The notes under the pieces were generated by a model. It worked only from the letters and a program-made list of their open reading frames with translations, searched no databases and was not told the origin of the DNA. The translations under genes were made by a program, and so were the position numbers. Shown piece by piece: positions 1-7,100 of a DNA stretch of 17,502 nt. How positions within the stretch are numbered: position 1 is the first letter of the stretch; the number at the start of each line of letters is the position of its first letter. Source of the DNA: UBA2653 sp964572685 (lineage in GTDB: Bacteria; Pseudomonadota; Gammaproteobacteria; Legionellales; Legionellaceae); contig CAZNFJ010000038.1 in assembly GCA_964572685.1 (NCBI GenBank), forward strand, positions 1 through 17,502, read 5' to 3'.

Positions 1-786
1 TCGTCGAACATGCATGAAGTAAAACAGTTTTTACAGAAGAAACGTAGCTCTATCTCGCTATTATTGTCACCGCTATTTCAATCAGATACTTATTCTAGAT
101 GTAAACACCTTAAAGGTGGTATCCATCAAGCAGTCAAAGAGGTGAAAGCCAATATTCATGATTATCAGTATGTTTTTAAAAGTGATATTCATGGCTATTA
201 TGAGTCGATTCAGCATGATATTTTACTGGCTGAGTTTAAAAGAGTAATTCAATGTGAAGGATTAATTAAATTACTTGAGCAATATTTAAAACGCTTAGAA
301 AGCAGAGATAGTATTTATTATCACTTTTTGCAAGGTATTCCAAAGGGCTGTCCATTGTCTCCACTCATGGGGGTATTGATGTTAAAACCTCTGGATGATG
401 CTTTAAGTCAAAAAGGTTTTTATTGTCGATTCATGGATGATTGGGTCATCTTAGTTAAAACTAAGTCACAATTACGGCGTGTGATTAAAATCACTTATCG
501 CGTATTAAAGAAATTAAAATTAAAAATGCATCCTGATAAAACAATGATAGGACGGATCGCCAAGGGATTTGATTTCTTGGGTATTCATTTTGGCAAAGTT
601 ATTCAAATAGCCAAACAAAGTATAGAAAACCATCGATCAAGAATAAGTCAGCGTTACGCGCAAGGTAAGGGTAAAAGTCATATCGACCTCTATATTAAAA
701 GATGGCGCAAATGGTGTCGAAGTTTATTAAAGTGTTGTGAAGAAAGTATTTCATCCATGGATTTGGAAGCAATCCTGCGAATCTAA
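1..786 (+). CDS. Group II intron-like reverse transcriptase, 5' end outside the window
   Basis: RNA-directed DNA polymerase. Counting from the in-frame ATG at position 10, the fingers/palm motifs appear in order: motif A with D59 in KSDIHGYYESI, motif B GIPKGCPLSP (109-118), the catalytic FMDD box (141-144, D143/D144), HPDKT (174-178) and GFDFLGIHF (186-194). Motif B has the SP ending of group II-type enzymes, not the SQ of diversity-generating retroelement enzymes. There is no maturase (X) thumb of usual size, no HNH endonuclease and no visible intron domain V. This suits the stand-alone 'group II-like' bacterial RTs of unknown role. The frame is open to the window edge (codons TCG TCG AAC precede the ATG). 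Relatives as I recall them carry about 80 more N-terminal residues, so the real start is probably upstream. The C-terminus is rich in Lys/Arg. A small lipoprotein-like ORF follows after 29 bp. The RT assignment is firm; the biological role is unknown. Confidence 0.88.
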   Translation, partial: SSNMHEVKQFLQKKRSSISLLLSPLFQSDTYSRCKHLKGGIHQAVKEVKANIHDYQYVFKSDIHGYYESIQHDILLAEFKRVIQCEGLIKLLEQYLKRLESRDSIYYHFLQGIPKGCPLSPLMGVLMLKPLDDALSQKGFYCRFMDDWVILVKTKSQLRRVIKITYRVLKKLKLKMHPDKTMIGRIAKGFDFLGIHFGKVIQIAKQSIENHRSRISQRYAQGKGKSHIDLYIKRWRKWCRSLLKCCEESISSMDLEAILRI

Positions 787-815
787 ATTTGTGGGTGAAC
801 AATTGGAGAAATACC

Positions 816-944
816 ATGAAATACATAATACTAATTTGTACGCTAACAATATCAACCATTACACTCGCATGTACTCATGAAGACGGGTGCAACTGTGAAA
901 ACGAGCGCGAACTCGCCAAGTGCGCAATCGGTTACGTCGAATAG
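816..944 (+). CDS. Small (42 aa) lipoprotein-like, Cys-rich ORF downstream of the reverse transcriptase
   Basis: This short ORF starts MKYIILICTL and has a good ribosome binding site (GGAGA, 805-809) at proper spacing. Residues 1-18 look like a signal peptide (K2, then a hydrophobic run) ending in LAC, a lipobox-like site at Cys19. The remaining two dozen residues contain three more cysteines (C25, C27 and C36) and many charged residues. The first half is AT-rich like the genome, but the second half uses GC-rich codons and runs into the GC-rich block. Spacing to the RT (29 bp) and same strand suggest one transcript. I do not recognise a family. It may be a complete small lipoprotein or the 5' stub of a longer exported protein cut by rearrangement. 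The function is unknown. Confidence 0.5.
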   Translation: MKYIILICTLTISTITLACTHEDGCNCENERELAKCAIGYVE

Positions 945-1057
945 CGCATCCCCGAGCCACACGCCGTGGGCCGCCGCGCACCATCCACCCCGCCTGGGGG
1001 GGGCTACCCGCACGCTACGTGCGCAGCACAACCGCGCGGCCTCGACCTGGCACTATA
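880..1057. other. GC-rich block of foreign-looking composition
   Basis: Roughly two thirds G+C by eye, in a window that is otherwise AT-rich. The left edge lies inside the lipoprotein-like ORF and the right edge coincides with the IS6 left end. It holds CGCACG-CTA-CGTGCG, a 6-bp stem with a 3-nt loop at about 1009-1023, and a run of eight G near 1006. One frame is open on the plus strand (877-1065), but it has no ribosome binding site and low-complexity Ala/Ser/Thr/His content, so I do not call it a gene. It could be a fragment acquired from a GC-rich donor or part of a structured RNA of the RT element. Confidence 0.55.
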
Positions 1058-1863
1058 CGTTATGACGCAAAAAATTTTCTGATCGTATAAAATTCTTAAT
1101 TTTTTAAGGGATGTTTACCGATACATTTTACGCAGCGCCATTTTAAGCGGGATATGATTTTGATGTTGGTCAGATGGTATCTAGCTTACTTATTGAGTTA
1201 TCGTGATGTTGAAGAGTTGGCTTTGGAGCGTGGATTCAAAGTAGATCACTCCACCATCAATCGATGGGTGATTAAGTACGCCCCCTTGCTGGAGGCCATC
1301 TTTCGTAGACGCCCTAAGCGTCCTGTTGGTATTTCATGGAGAATGGATGAGACGTATATCAAAGTAAAAGGTAAATGGGTCTATTTGTATCGGGATGTTG
1401 ATAAAGAAGGAAATGCGGTTGAGTTCATGCTGTCAGAACACCGTGACGAACCTGCAGCCAGAGCATTTTTTGAGAAAGCAATTGGCATTCCTGACAAGGT
1501 TACCATGGATAAAAGTGGCGCCAATAAAGCCGGTATTGATACCATTTACTTACAGCTGGCACTGCTTTTTATGATGGGCGGTGTGTTTCTGCAGATTAAC
1601 GTCAGGCAGGTCAAATACCTCAATAATATTGTAGAACAGGACCATCGCTTTATTAAAAAAATCACTAAGCAGATGAAGGGGTTCAAAGCATCCCACTCTG
1701 CAGATGAGACATTGGCGGGTATTGAATTGCATCATATGCTTAAAAAAGGCCAGCACACCCAATCAGATAATCAAACTATTTTCGAACAGTTCTATGGACT
1801 TGCAGCATAAGCTCGCCCAAAATAACTCTGCTCTTCAATTAAAAATTTTTTTGCGACAACACC
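1058..1863 (+). mobile_element. IS6-family insertion sequence (about 806 bp)
   Basis: The transposase gene is flanked by imperfect inverted repeats. The left end reads CGTTATGACGCAAA and continues AAAATTTT. The right end, read inward, is GGTGTTGTCGCAAA and continues AAAATTTTT. Ten of the first 14 positions match, and the right end keeps the leading GG and internal TGTYGCAAA typical of IS6-family termini. The size fits the family (about 0.8 kb). The outside octamers (GCACTATA on the left, GATTAGCT on the right) do not match, so no 8-bp target duplication is visible. This suggests an old insertion, or recombination or deletion through the IS. The exact left boundary could shift by a few bases. 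Confidence 0.8.
1154..1810 (+). CDS. IS6-family DDE transposase
   Basis: DDE transposase of the IS6/IS26 type, which moves its IS by replicative transposition. The 218-residue ORF contains a helix-turn-helix region (about 17-40, VDHSTINRWV) and the complete triad: D65 (WRMDETYIK), D119 (TMDKSGAN) and E161 (NIVEQDHRF). IS26 transposase is about 234 residues. The missing N-terminal piece is readable in frame upstream (1127-1153 encodes FTQRHFKRD, matching the conserved RHF-x-RD start of the family), but there is no in-frame ATG before a TAA at 1097. An ATG at 1111 lies one base out of frame, and removing one base near 1117 would give a normal start. The copy is therefore either initiated at 1154 with a slightly short N-terminus or is a freshly frameshifted copy. 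The rest looks intact. Confidence 0.9.
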   Translation: MILMLVRWYLAYLLSYRDVEELALERGFKVDHSTINRWVIKYAPLLEAIFRRRPKRPVGISWRMDETYIKVKGKWVYLYRDVDKEGNAVEFMLSEHRDEPAARAFFEKAIGIPDKVTMDKSGANKAGIDTIYLQLALLFMMGGVFLQINVRQVKYLNNIVEQDHRFIKKITKQMKGFKASHSADETLAGIELHHMLKKGQHTQSDNQTIFEQFYGLAA

Positions 1864-2071
1864 GATTAGCTGCCGCACCTTTTATCATGCGTGGTAAAAT
1901 AATTACATACGAGAGTTAATTGGCGTTAGTGTTTTATTTTTAGATCTGAATTGGTATTTAAACGGTTTGGTTCGTGATTTAATTTGATTGCTGGTATTTA
2001 TAATTTCTAACTTTAAGAGGGCTATACAAGCGGTCTACTTTAAAATAGAGCGATTAGATAACTTCTCAGGC
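1864..2071. other. AT-rich intergenic stretch without a recognisable gene
   Basis: Between the IS6 right end and the ppiD terminator I see only AT-rich sequence with no ORF bearing a ribosome binding site on either strand. It may contain decayed remnants of whatever the IS joined to the ppiD flank. No repeat or tRNA is visible. Confidence 0.5.
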
Positions 2072-2072
2072 A

Positions 2073-2101
2073 AAAAAGCCAAGTGATTAACTTGGCTTTT
2101 T
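2073..2101 (-). terminator. Rho-independent terminator of ppiD (symmetrical)
   Basis: A perfect 12-bp stem (AAAAAGCCAAGT / ACTTGGCTTTTT, arms 2073-2084 and 2090-2101) has a 5-nt loop (2085-2089). The ppiD stop codon TAA (2087-2089) lies in the loop, so the last ppiD codons form the upstream arm. A/T runs at both ends allow function in both directions. Confidence 0.88.
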
Positions 2102-3982
2102 AATCTTGGCATGACTCATTTTGTGATGAATAAATAAATCATAATCCATCATTCCAAAATGAGATTCCAATTGCTGGGTAATACTGGAGATTTGTTCTGG
2201 ATCTAATAGGCTCATGTTACCGGGATTGATTTGATTCAATTCAACCACCACGTAATCGCCGCCCACCATGGTACGCCCTGAGCGTGAACCGACCGCTGGT
2301 AAACTAAATGCCAGCTCATTGACACCTGCAGGGACATCTGCTGCATCACGAGCCGCATGTTCGACTTTCTTCCAAGACAAATTCGCAGCCACGGGAAGAT
2401 TTGGCTTACCACTATCTGGAAATTGGCGATAAGCGACAAGCATTTCTCCCAATTGACGCGCTTCGGCTTGTGCTTGTTTTCGAGCCAGTTTCTTTGCAAT
2501 CAATAATTTAACATCTACCAAGGCTTGTTTGGAGGCTGGTACATGCTGCCCTAGTCTTAAAACCACCACGTGATCATGATCAAGTTGAATTGGTTCACTG
2601 TTATTACCATACTTCAAGACATCTGGAGAAAATGCCGAACGAATAATCGCTTTATTTTGCGTAAATGCATCTTGACCACCACGCTTAGAAAACACCGGTG
2701 TTTCCTGAATATTAAGCTTTAACTTCTTCGCAATTTTTTCTAAAGAATCCGGATGTTGAAAACTCAATTCAGAAAGTTTATCCATCATTTGATTAAACAG
2801 TGATTGTGCTTTTTCATTAATCAGCAGTTCAGCAATTTGTTTCTCAACTTCTTTTAATTCTTTAAAATGAGAAGGCATGTAAGCTCGACATTTAAAAATC
2901 TCATAGCCTCTCGCAGTACGAACTGGCAAACTGACCATCCCTACTTTATTCAAATCAACCAAATCAGCATCTAAGTTCGTTTGACCCGCATAAATACTTG
3001 GTAAAGAAGCCGTTGATAGGGTCAGGCCATTTTCTGCAAATTCACCCTTTTGAACTTTGGTCGCAAACTCTTGAAAAGCTTTTGGATTTTCATTAAAACG
3101 CTTTGCGAGTTTTTGTGCAAATTTCAAGGCACGAGCTTGTTCTTCCTGAGTTGCTTTATCGGAAAAACCAATCACAATATGATCTAAATCCCATTGCGCC
3201 GGCAACATAAATTGCGTTTGATGGTCATTGTAATATTGTGAAATTTCCTTAGAACTAAGTGTAATTTGATTTTTTAATTCAGGTAAAGACAGCTCCACAT
3301 ACTTCACACTCAAACGTTCTGGGCTTAAAAAGACATCTTGATGCTTATTATAGAAACTTTCAATTTCATTTTGTTTGACATCAGCTTGATCTACAAACTT
3401 CAAAGCCGGAATACGCGTATAAGAGTAATCACGGGTTTGCATGTAAAGTTTAACGAACTGCTCGATTTCATTGGGTAGGGCAAATGCTGTACCAATAAAA
3501 GCAAAACGTTGTTGATTGAGCAACATACCTTGCTGAACTTCATGTTGAAAAGATTCAGGTGTAAAAAATGCCCCATTCAAAGCCTGGGCATATTTCATGG
3601 AGTTAAAATGGCCATCCATTTGAAATTGTGGAATGCTGACAATCGCTGCGTTCGCTTGATTGAGGGCTACTGAGAAACCATTTAATTTTGCCGATTGAAC
3701 ACTTAAGCTATTTAAAATCAAATCATTTAACACTTGCGCCTTCAATTGATTTTCACGAGTGACTGACCAATGTAATGGATCTTGTAATTGTGTCAACCGT
3801 CGAAATTGTAAATCAAAATCTTGTTTACTGATGGGAGCGCCATTCACCTCGGCAACATTTGCCCCTTCACGTTTAGATTGTAGGTAATAATCAAGTCCAA
3901 ACATCGCAAAAGTAAAAACCACCAGTGAAACGATAATCCACGCCACTAACCCTTGTATTTTTTCATTAATTTTTTGCAGCAT
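2087..3982 (-). CDS. ppiD: Peptidyl-prolyl cis-trans isomerase D (PpiD), periplasmic folding factor
   Basis: PpiD is an inner-membrane-anchored periplasmic chaperone near the Sec translocon that helps newly exported proteins leave and fold. The 631-residue product (E. coli 623) has the expected layout. A short cytoplasmic N-terminus is followed by one membrane segment at about 11-34 (GLVAWIIVSLVVFTFAMFGL), then a SurA-like N-terminal chaperone region to about residue 200. A parvulin-type domain spans about 264-367 (DLDHIVIGF ... TARGYEIFKC), and a second helical chaperone part completes the C-terminus. ATG start with a weak GGA upstream. The gene follows the hupB-tRNA unit, separated by a terminator, and has its own promoter-like sequence. 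The lon-hupB-ppiD order is the classical enterobacterial and legionellal arrangement. Confidence 0.95.
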   Translation of the reverse strand: MLQKINEKIQGLVAWIIVSLVVFTFAMFGLDYYLQSKREGANVAEVNGAPISKQDFDLQFRRLTQLQDPLHWSVTRENQLKAQVLNDLILNSLSVQSAKLNGFSVALNQANAAIVSIPQFQMDGHFNSMKYAQALNGAFFTPESFQHEVQQGMLLNQQRFAFIGTAFALPNEIEQFVKLYMQTRDYSYTRIPALKFVDQADVKQNEIESFYNKHQDVFLSPERLSVKYVELSLPELKNQITLSSKEISQYYNDHQTQFMLPAQWDLDHIVIGFSDKATQEEQARALKFAQKLAKRFNENPKAFQEFATKVQKGEFAENGLTLSTASLPSIYAGQTNLDADLVDLNKVGMVSLPVRTARGYEIFKCRAYMPSHFKELKEVEKQIAELLINEKAQSLFNQMMDKLSELSFQHPDSLEKIAKKLKLNIQETPVFSKRGGQDAFTQNKAIIRSAFSPDVLKYGNNSEPIQLDHDHVVVLRLGQHVPASKQALVDVKLLIAKKLARKQAQAEARQLGEMLVAYRQFPDSGKPNLPVAANLSWKKVEHAARDAADVPAGVNELAFSLPAVGSRSGRTMVGGDYVVVELNQINPGNMSLLDPEQISSITQQLESHFGMMDYDLFIHHKMSHAKIKKPS

Positions 3983-4029
3983 AATTTATTTTCCAAAAAC
4001 CTGTGCCGTGCATGACAAATAATGTCCCT

Positions 4030-4038
4030 ATCATATCA
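4030..4038 (-). promoter_or_regulatory. Putative extended -10 promoter for ppiD
   Basis: On the minus strand TGATATGAT gives an extended -10 element (TG-n-TATGAT) about 48 bp before the ppiD start and downstream of the tRNA terminator. I see no good -35 at 16-18 bp, so this is a moderate call. It explains how ppiD is expressed after the upstream terminator. Confidence 0.45.
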
Positions 4039-4071
4039 AGATACGGCGTTCGAAACTAGATTTTAGATAAG

Positions 4072-4098
4072 AAAAAAGCGCCTTAAAGGCGCTTTTTT
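4072..4098 (-). terminator. Terminator of the hupB-tRNA-Val-tRNA-Asp unit
   Basis: A perfect 12-bp stem (AAAAAAGCGCCT / AGGCGCTTTTTT, arms 4072-4083 and 4087-4098) with a 3-nt loop and a T run lies 4 bp past the 3' end of tRNA-Asp. It is symmetrical, so it could act on either strand. Confidence 0.9.
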
Positions 4099-4102
4099 GA
4101 TT

Positions 4103-4179
4103 TGGCGGAGTGGACGGGGCTCGAACCCGCGACCCCCGGCGTGACAGGCCGGTATTCTGACCAACTGAACTACCACTCC
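4103..4179 (-). tRNA. tRNA-Asp (GTC)
   Basis: 77-nt cloverleaf with encoded CCA. The acceptor pairs GGAGTGG with CCACTCC, the D loop is AGTTCAGTTGGT, the anticodon loop is CTGTCAC with anticodon GTC, and the T loop is TTCGAGC. It is very close to E. coli tRNA-Asp. It is the last gene of the unit before the terminator, 4 bp after tRNA-Val. Confidence 0.97.
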
Positions 4180-4183
4180 AATT

Positions 4184-4259
4184 TGGTGGATGCTGCAGGG
4201 ATCGAACCTGCGACCCTCGCCTTGTAAGGGCGATGCTCTACCAGCTGAGCTAAGCATCC
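4184..4259 (-). tRNA. tRNA-Val (TAC)
   Basis: 76-nt cloverleaf with encoded CCA. The acceptor pairs GGATGCT with AGCATCC, the D arm is TTAGCTCAGCTGG, the anticodon loop is CTTACAA with anticodon TAC, and the T loop is TTCGATC. It begins 12 bp after the hupB stop codon with no promoter between, so it is probably processed from the hupB transcript. Confidence 0.97.
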
Positions 4260-4271
4260 AAAAACTTTTTA

Positions 4272-4553
4272 TTATACTACTTCTTGTACAGCTTCTTTCA
4301 AATTCTTACCAGCTTTAAAATTAGCAACACGAGCTGCTTTAATCTGGATTTCTTTACCTGTTTGGGGGTTTCTACCAGAGTACGCTGAACGCAATCTTGT
4401 TTTAAAAGAGCCAAATCCTGGCAGTACAACTTGATCACCATTTTTTAATGCTTCGGTAATAGTTGTCATAAACACATCTAAAACTCTTCCTGCTGCGGCT
4501 TTGGTAATTCCAGAACCGTTTGCTATTGCTTCAACTAATTCACTCTTATTCAT
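4272..4553 (-). CDS. hupB: DNA-binding protein HU (HU-beta type)
   Basis: Small basic nucleoid protein that bends DNA as a dimer. The 93-residue product starts MNKSELVEAIA and carries the HU/IHF signature GFGSFKTRLRSAYSGRNPQTG (46-66), with Pro63 at the tip of the DNA-binding arm, plus the C-terminal FKAGKNLKEAV helix. I chose the ATG at 4553 because it has AAGGGG upstream at 7 nt and gives the normal HU length (about 90). The frame stays open for another 51 codons to 4706, but that stretch contains two promoters and is not conserved HU sequence. It follows lon, as in E. coli. Two tRNA genes sit directly downstream in the same unit. Confidence 0.96.
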   Translation of the reverse strand: MNKSELVEAIANGSGITKAAAGRVLDVFMTTITEALKNGDQVVLPGFGSFKTRLRSAYSGRNPQTGKEIQIKAARVANFKAGKNLKEAVQEVV

Positions 4554-4595
4554 TTTTTTCCCCTTGCTGTTAAAGTCTTCCAATTGACACCTTGG

Positions 4596-4624
4596 ATTTA
4601 AACAAAACTCTATTGCCTCGTCAA
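4596..4624 (-). promoter_or_regulatory. hupB proximal sigma-70-type promoter (P2)
   Basis: On the minus strand TTGACG (-35, 4619-4624), a 17-bp spacer and TTAAAT (-10, 4596-4601). The predicted start is about 35-40 bp before the hupB ATG, leaving room for the AAGGGG ribosome binding site. Confidence 0.65.
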
Positions 4625-4665
4625 GGTTTTTCGAATTTTTTCGTTTCTCCTTCACAGCGAGGCAA

Positions 4666-4694
4666 ATAGTACCGCGTTTATTTGGCATTGTAAA
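4666..4694 (-). promoter_or_regulatory. hupB distal sigma-70-type promoter (P1)
   Basis: TTTACA (-35, 4689-4694), a 17-bp spacer and TACTAT (-10, 4666-4671) on the minus strand. Just upstream of the -35 lies the A/T palindrome at 4700-4730, positioned like an UP element. Confidence 0.55.
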
Positions 4695-4699
4695 TGCCT

Positions 4700-4730
4700 T
4701 TTTCAAAAAAAAATTAATTTTTTTTGAAAA
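4700..4730 (-). repeat. A/T-only palindrome between lon and hupB
   Basis: A 20-bp perfect palindrome of A8-TTAA-T8 (4706-4725), extended by TTTTC/GAAAA with one bulged base, begins 5 bp after the lon stop. It may act as a weak lon terminator and, because it lies at about -40 to -70 of hupB P1, as an UP element. Confidence 0.5.
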
Positions 4731-4735
4731 TCTTT

Positions 4736-7093
4736 CTAAACAACAACTTCTTTATTTAAAATATCTGTTTGCAAGGCCAAACGCAACACTTCTTCAATAT
4801 TTTTAACACAATGTATTTTCAATTTTTTCAATACATTTTCGGGGATTTCAACCAAATCTTTCTTATTCTCCAATGGAATAATCACTTGCTTGATTCCACC
4901 TCGATGAGCCGCTAACAATTTTTCTTTCAAACCACCGATGGGCAACACCTCTCCCCTCAAAGTGATTTCACCAGTCATCGCCACATCAGCTCTAACAGGA
5001 ACTTGTGAGGCAACAGAAGCCAAAACGGTGCACATGCCTATACCGGCACTAGGGCCATCCTTCGGCGTTGCCCCCTCTGGAACGTGGATATGAAACTCAT
5101 GGGTGTCATAAAAATCAGCTGGCAACCCAAAATCTTTAGCATGACTTCTCACCACTGTCATCGCGGCATGGATGGATTCTTTCATCACATCGCCCAACTG
5201 ACCAGTATGTGTCACTTTACCCTTGCCAGGCATCATGGCGGCCTCTATGGTAAGTAACTCTCCACCAACTTGAGTCCAAGCTAAACCCGTCACCTGTCCA
5301 ATTTGATCGTGTTGCTCAGCAACACCATACATGAACTTTTGTACTCCCAAGTAACGTTCGACCGATTTTTGAGTGACGGTTACTTTTTTCAAATTTTTCT
5401 TAGTAATGATTTTTTTAACCACTTTACGACAGATGTTGGCAATATCTCTATCTAAGTTTCTTACACCTGCTTCTCGAGTATAATGACGAATAATTTCATG
5501 AATAGCCTGGTCGGTTATCGTTAACTCTGTGGTTTTTAGTCCATTGAGTAACAATTGCTTAGGCACCAAATAATTTCTAGCGATATGCAATTTTTCATCA
5601 TCGGTATACCCTGGTAATCGAATGACTTCCATTCGATCTAACAAAGGCGCAGGGATCTCTAATGAATTGGCAGTGGCAATAAACATCACATCACTCAAGT
5701 CATAATTAACTTCGAGATAATGATCATTGAACGTATTATTTTGTTCAGGATCGAGTACTTCTAAAAGCGCTGACGCCGGATCACCTCTAAAATCCATGGC
5801 CATCTTATCGACCTCATCTAGCATGATCAATGGATTTTTAACACCTGCTTGGCAAAGTTTCTGAATAATCTTACCCGGCATAGAGCCAATATAGGTTCGA
5901 CGGTGCCCACGAATTTCAGCTTCATCTCGCACCCCACCTAAAGCGATACGAATAAACGTACGACCGGTGGCATTGGCAATTGACTGGCCCAAAGAGGTTT
6001 TACCTACTCCAGGAGGCCCCACCAAACAAATTATAGGCCCTTTCAAGCGTTTGACACGCTGCTGAACCGCCAGATATTCAATAATACGTTCTTTGACCTT
6101 CTCTAGGCCATAATGGTCTTCATCGAGAACAATCTCAGCTTTCTTTAAATCAAATTCAACTTTATTTTTCTTTTTCCATGGGACCGCGATGATCCAATCC
6201 AGATAATTTCGAATCACGGTTGCTTCAGCTGACATTGGAGACATCATCTTAAGCTTATTCAGCTCACTCATGGCCTTATCTTTGGCTTCTTTAGGCATAC
6301 CCGCTTTTTCAATCGCACGTTCCAATTGATCAAGATCACTGCCTTCTTCGCCAATTTCACCCAACTCTTTTTGAATAGCTTTGATCTGCTCATTGAGGTA
6401 ATATTCACGCTGGCTTTTTTCCATCTGCCGTTTGACGCGATTTCGTACCCGTTTTTCAACTTGTAATAAATCGATTTCAGTTTCAATAGCATTCATCAAA
6501 TGCTCAAGTCGAGAACCAATATCTAGTATTTCTAAAATATCTTGTTTTTCTTCAACTTTGATAGACAAATGCGCAGCAATTGTATCCACCAAACGATTGG
6601 GATCTTCAATCCCTGAAATAGAAGCCATCACTTCAGGCGGAATCTTTTTATTAAGCTTAATATATTGCTCAAATTGAGAAATCAAAGATCGAACCAGAAT
6701 CTCTAACTCACGCTCGGAATGTTCTTCTGAATATTCTTTAAGCGGTGTTAATTGTGCTGCTAAATAATTACCATCAATTATCCGATATTTTTCGACTTTA
6801 GCACGTTGTTCACCCTCAACCAGAACTTTCACCGTGCCATCGGGCAATTTTAACAACTGAAGCAAGGAGGAAATGGTTCCAACTTGATACAAATCCTTTT
6901 CACTGGGGTCATCTTTGGCAGACTCTTTTTGTGCAACCAAAAATATCTTTTTATTTTCAAGCATCGCGGCTTCCAATGCTTTAACGGACTTGGGTCGACC
7001 AACAAATAATGGAATCACCATATGCGGATATACCACGACATCTCGTAAAGGCAAAATAGGGAGCTCAAGTGCTTTATTCTCGTCAGTTGTCAA
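4736..7093 (-). CDS. lon: ATP-dependent protease Lon
   Basis: Hexameric cytosolic AAA+ serine protease that degrades misfolded and regulatory proteins. Numbered from the TTG at 7093 (785 residues; E. coli 784): N-terminal substrate domain starting LPILPLRDVVVYP, a coiled-coil region (QMEKSQREYYLNEQ), Walker A GPPGVGKT (359-366), Walker B LIMLDEVDK, and a protease domain with catalytic Ser682 (PKDGPSAG) and Lys725 (GGLKEKL). The start is a choice. An ATG at 7126 overlaps the clpX stop (TAATG) but has a poor ribosome binding site. The TTG at 7093 has AAGGAG (7101-7106) at 7 nt and places PILPLRD at exactly the E. coli distance from the N-terminus, so I favour it. The longer form would be 796 residues. 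Lon follows clpX on the same transcript and should share its heat-shock promoter. Confidence 0.95.
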   Translation of the reverse strand: MTTDENKALELPILPLRDVVVYPHMVIPLFVGRPKSVKALEAAMLENKKIFLVAQKESAKDDPSEKDLYQVGTISSLLQLLKLPDGTVKVLVEGEQRAKVEKYRIIDGNYLAAQLTPLKEYSEEHSERELEILVRSLISQFEQYIKLNKKIPPEVMASISGIEDPNRLVDTIAAHLSIKVEEKQDILEILDIGSRLEHLMNAIETEIDLLQVEKRVRNRVKRQMEKSQREYYLNEQIKAIQKELGEIGEEGSDLDQLERAIEKAGMPKEAKDKAMSELNKLKMMSPMSAEATVIRNYLDWIIAVPWKKKNKVEFDLKKAEIVLDEDHYGLEKVKERIIEYLAVQQRVKRLKGPIICLVGPPGVGKTSLGQSIANATGRTFIRIALGGVRDEAEIRGHRRTYIGSMPGKIIQKLCQAGVKNPLIMLDEVDKMAMDFRGDPASALLEVLDPEQNNTFNDHYLEVNYDLSDVMFIATANSLEIPAPLLDRMEVIRLPGYTDDEKLHIARNYLVPKQLLLNGLKTTELTITDQAIHEIIRHYTREAGVRNLDRDIANICRKVVKKIITKKNLKKVTVTQKSVERYLGVQKFMYGVAEQHDQIGQVTGLAWTQVGGELLTIEAAMMPGKGKVTHTGQLGDVMKESIHAAMTVVRSHAKDFGLPADFYDTHEFHIHVPEGATPKDGPSAGIGMCTVLASVASQVPVRADVAMTGEITLRGEVLPIGGLKEKLLAAHRGGIKQVIIPLENKKDLVEIPENVLKKLKIHCVKNIEEVLRLALQTDILNKEVVV

Positions 7094-7100
7094 TTTATAA

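Noticed and set aside
1..1057. Diversity-generating retroelement (RT plus template/variable repeats)
   Set aside because: RT motif B ends in SP rather than SQ, no accessory gene is seen, and I found no pair of near-identical repeats differing at adenines. The GC-rich block occurs only once in the window.
1..1060. Group II intron
   Set aside because: No domain V-like hairpin or intron boundary sequence, and no maturase domain or endonuclease in the RT. The 5' part is outside the window, so this is not fully excluded.
877..1065. 62-codon ORF on the plus strand across the GC-rich block
   Set aside because: No ribosome binding site, low-complexity composition typical of any GC-rich open frame, overlap in another frame with the better-supported lipoprotein-like ORF, and it runs into the IS end.
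1550..1919. ORFs of 70-71 codons overlapping the transposase in other frames
   Set aside because: Shadow frames inside the transposase gene without ribosome binding sites or recognisable motifs.
4554..4706. N-terminal extension of HU to 144 residues
   Set aside because: HU proteins are about 90 residues, the ribosome binding site is at the internal ATG, and the extension contains promoter elements.
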